Origin: Ruminococcus flavefaciens
GTDB lineage: Bacteria > Bacillota > Clostridia > Oscillospirales > Ruminococcaceae
Assembly (NCBI GenBank): GCA_902796705.1
Contig: CADBQF010000440.1
Span: 1-5,356 of the forward strand
Reading direction: 5' to 3'
Length of the DNA: 5,356 nucleotides
Each line of letters opens with the position of its first letter. The first letter of the stretch is position 1. Position numbers and translations under genes: made by a program. The notes below the pieces were generated by a model. It worked only from the letters and a program-made list of their open reading frames with translations, had not been told where the DNA came from and searched no databases. Below are positions 5,353 to 5,356 of this stretch, piece by piece.

Positions 5353-5356
5353 AACA

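Larger units (their letters stand above)
5248..5356. other. Gene-free tail: A-rich tract and a row of small hairpins
   Basis: No coding region is supported here. Bases 5248-5274 are almost all A with a few G and a single T. After that come three short inverted repeats (listed separately) with nothing recognisable between them. The right window edge cuts the region four bases after the third hairpin, so its full extent and the next gene are not visible. Confidence 0.6.

Noticed and set aside
1..5356. An undescribed multi-gene system
   Set aside because: Every coding stretch is explained by known fatty-acid synthesis genes with intact motifs. The only unexplained DNA is the hairpin array at the right edge, which is too short to interpret.

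Overview
The window is an ordinary type II fatty-acid synthesis operon read on the plus strand. It most likely comes from a Clostridia member of the Bacillota, possibly a Ruminococcus-like genus. That guess rests on four things: the gene order fabF-accB-fabZ-accC-accD-accA, strong AGGAGG-type ribosome binding sites, roughly 50% G+C, and codon use rich in ATA (Ile) and CTC (Leu). Species cannot be fixed from this sequence. I see no mobile element, CRISPR array, RNA gene or unknown multi-gene system.

Layout: 2-895 is the 3' part of fabF, cut by the left edge. Then come accB (908-1387), fabZ (1403-1858), accC (1885-3240), accD (3262-4116), accA (4120-4926) and acpP (4970-5212). All genes point the same way with gaps of 3-43 bases. 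A strong intrinsic terminator follows at 5219-5247. The last 109 bases (5248-5356) hold no gene: an A-rich tract, then three short triloop hairpins spaced about 31-32 bases apart. The first of these also reads as a minus-strand terminator. The operon's main promoter lies left of the window.

How the genes work together: AccB carries biotin, AccC carboxylates it using ATP and bicarbonate, and the AccD/AccA carboxyltransferase moves the carboxyl group to acetyl-CoA to give malonyl-CoA. Malonyl groups are loaded on the acyl carrier protein AcpP (by FabD, not in the window). FabF condenses malonyl-ACP with the growing acyl-ACP, and FabZ dehydrates the 3-hydroxyacyl-ACP in the elongation cycle.

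The most useful non-obvious observation is a near-consensus sigma-A-type promoter, TTGACG-17-TATACT, buried in the last codons of accA within an abruptly AT-rich stretch. It would give acpP its own transcript. This fits the very biased codon use of acpP (all nine Ile codons are ATC) and the high level of ACP that cells need.
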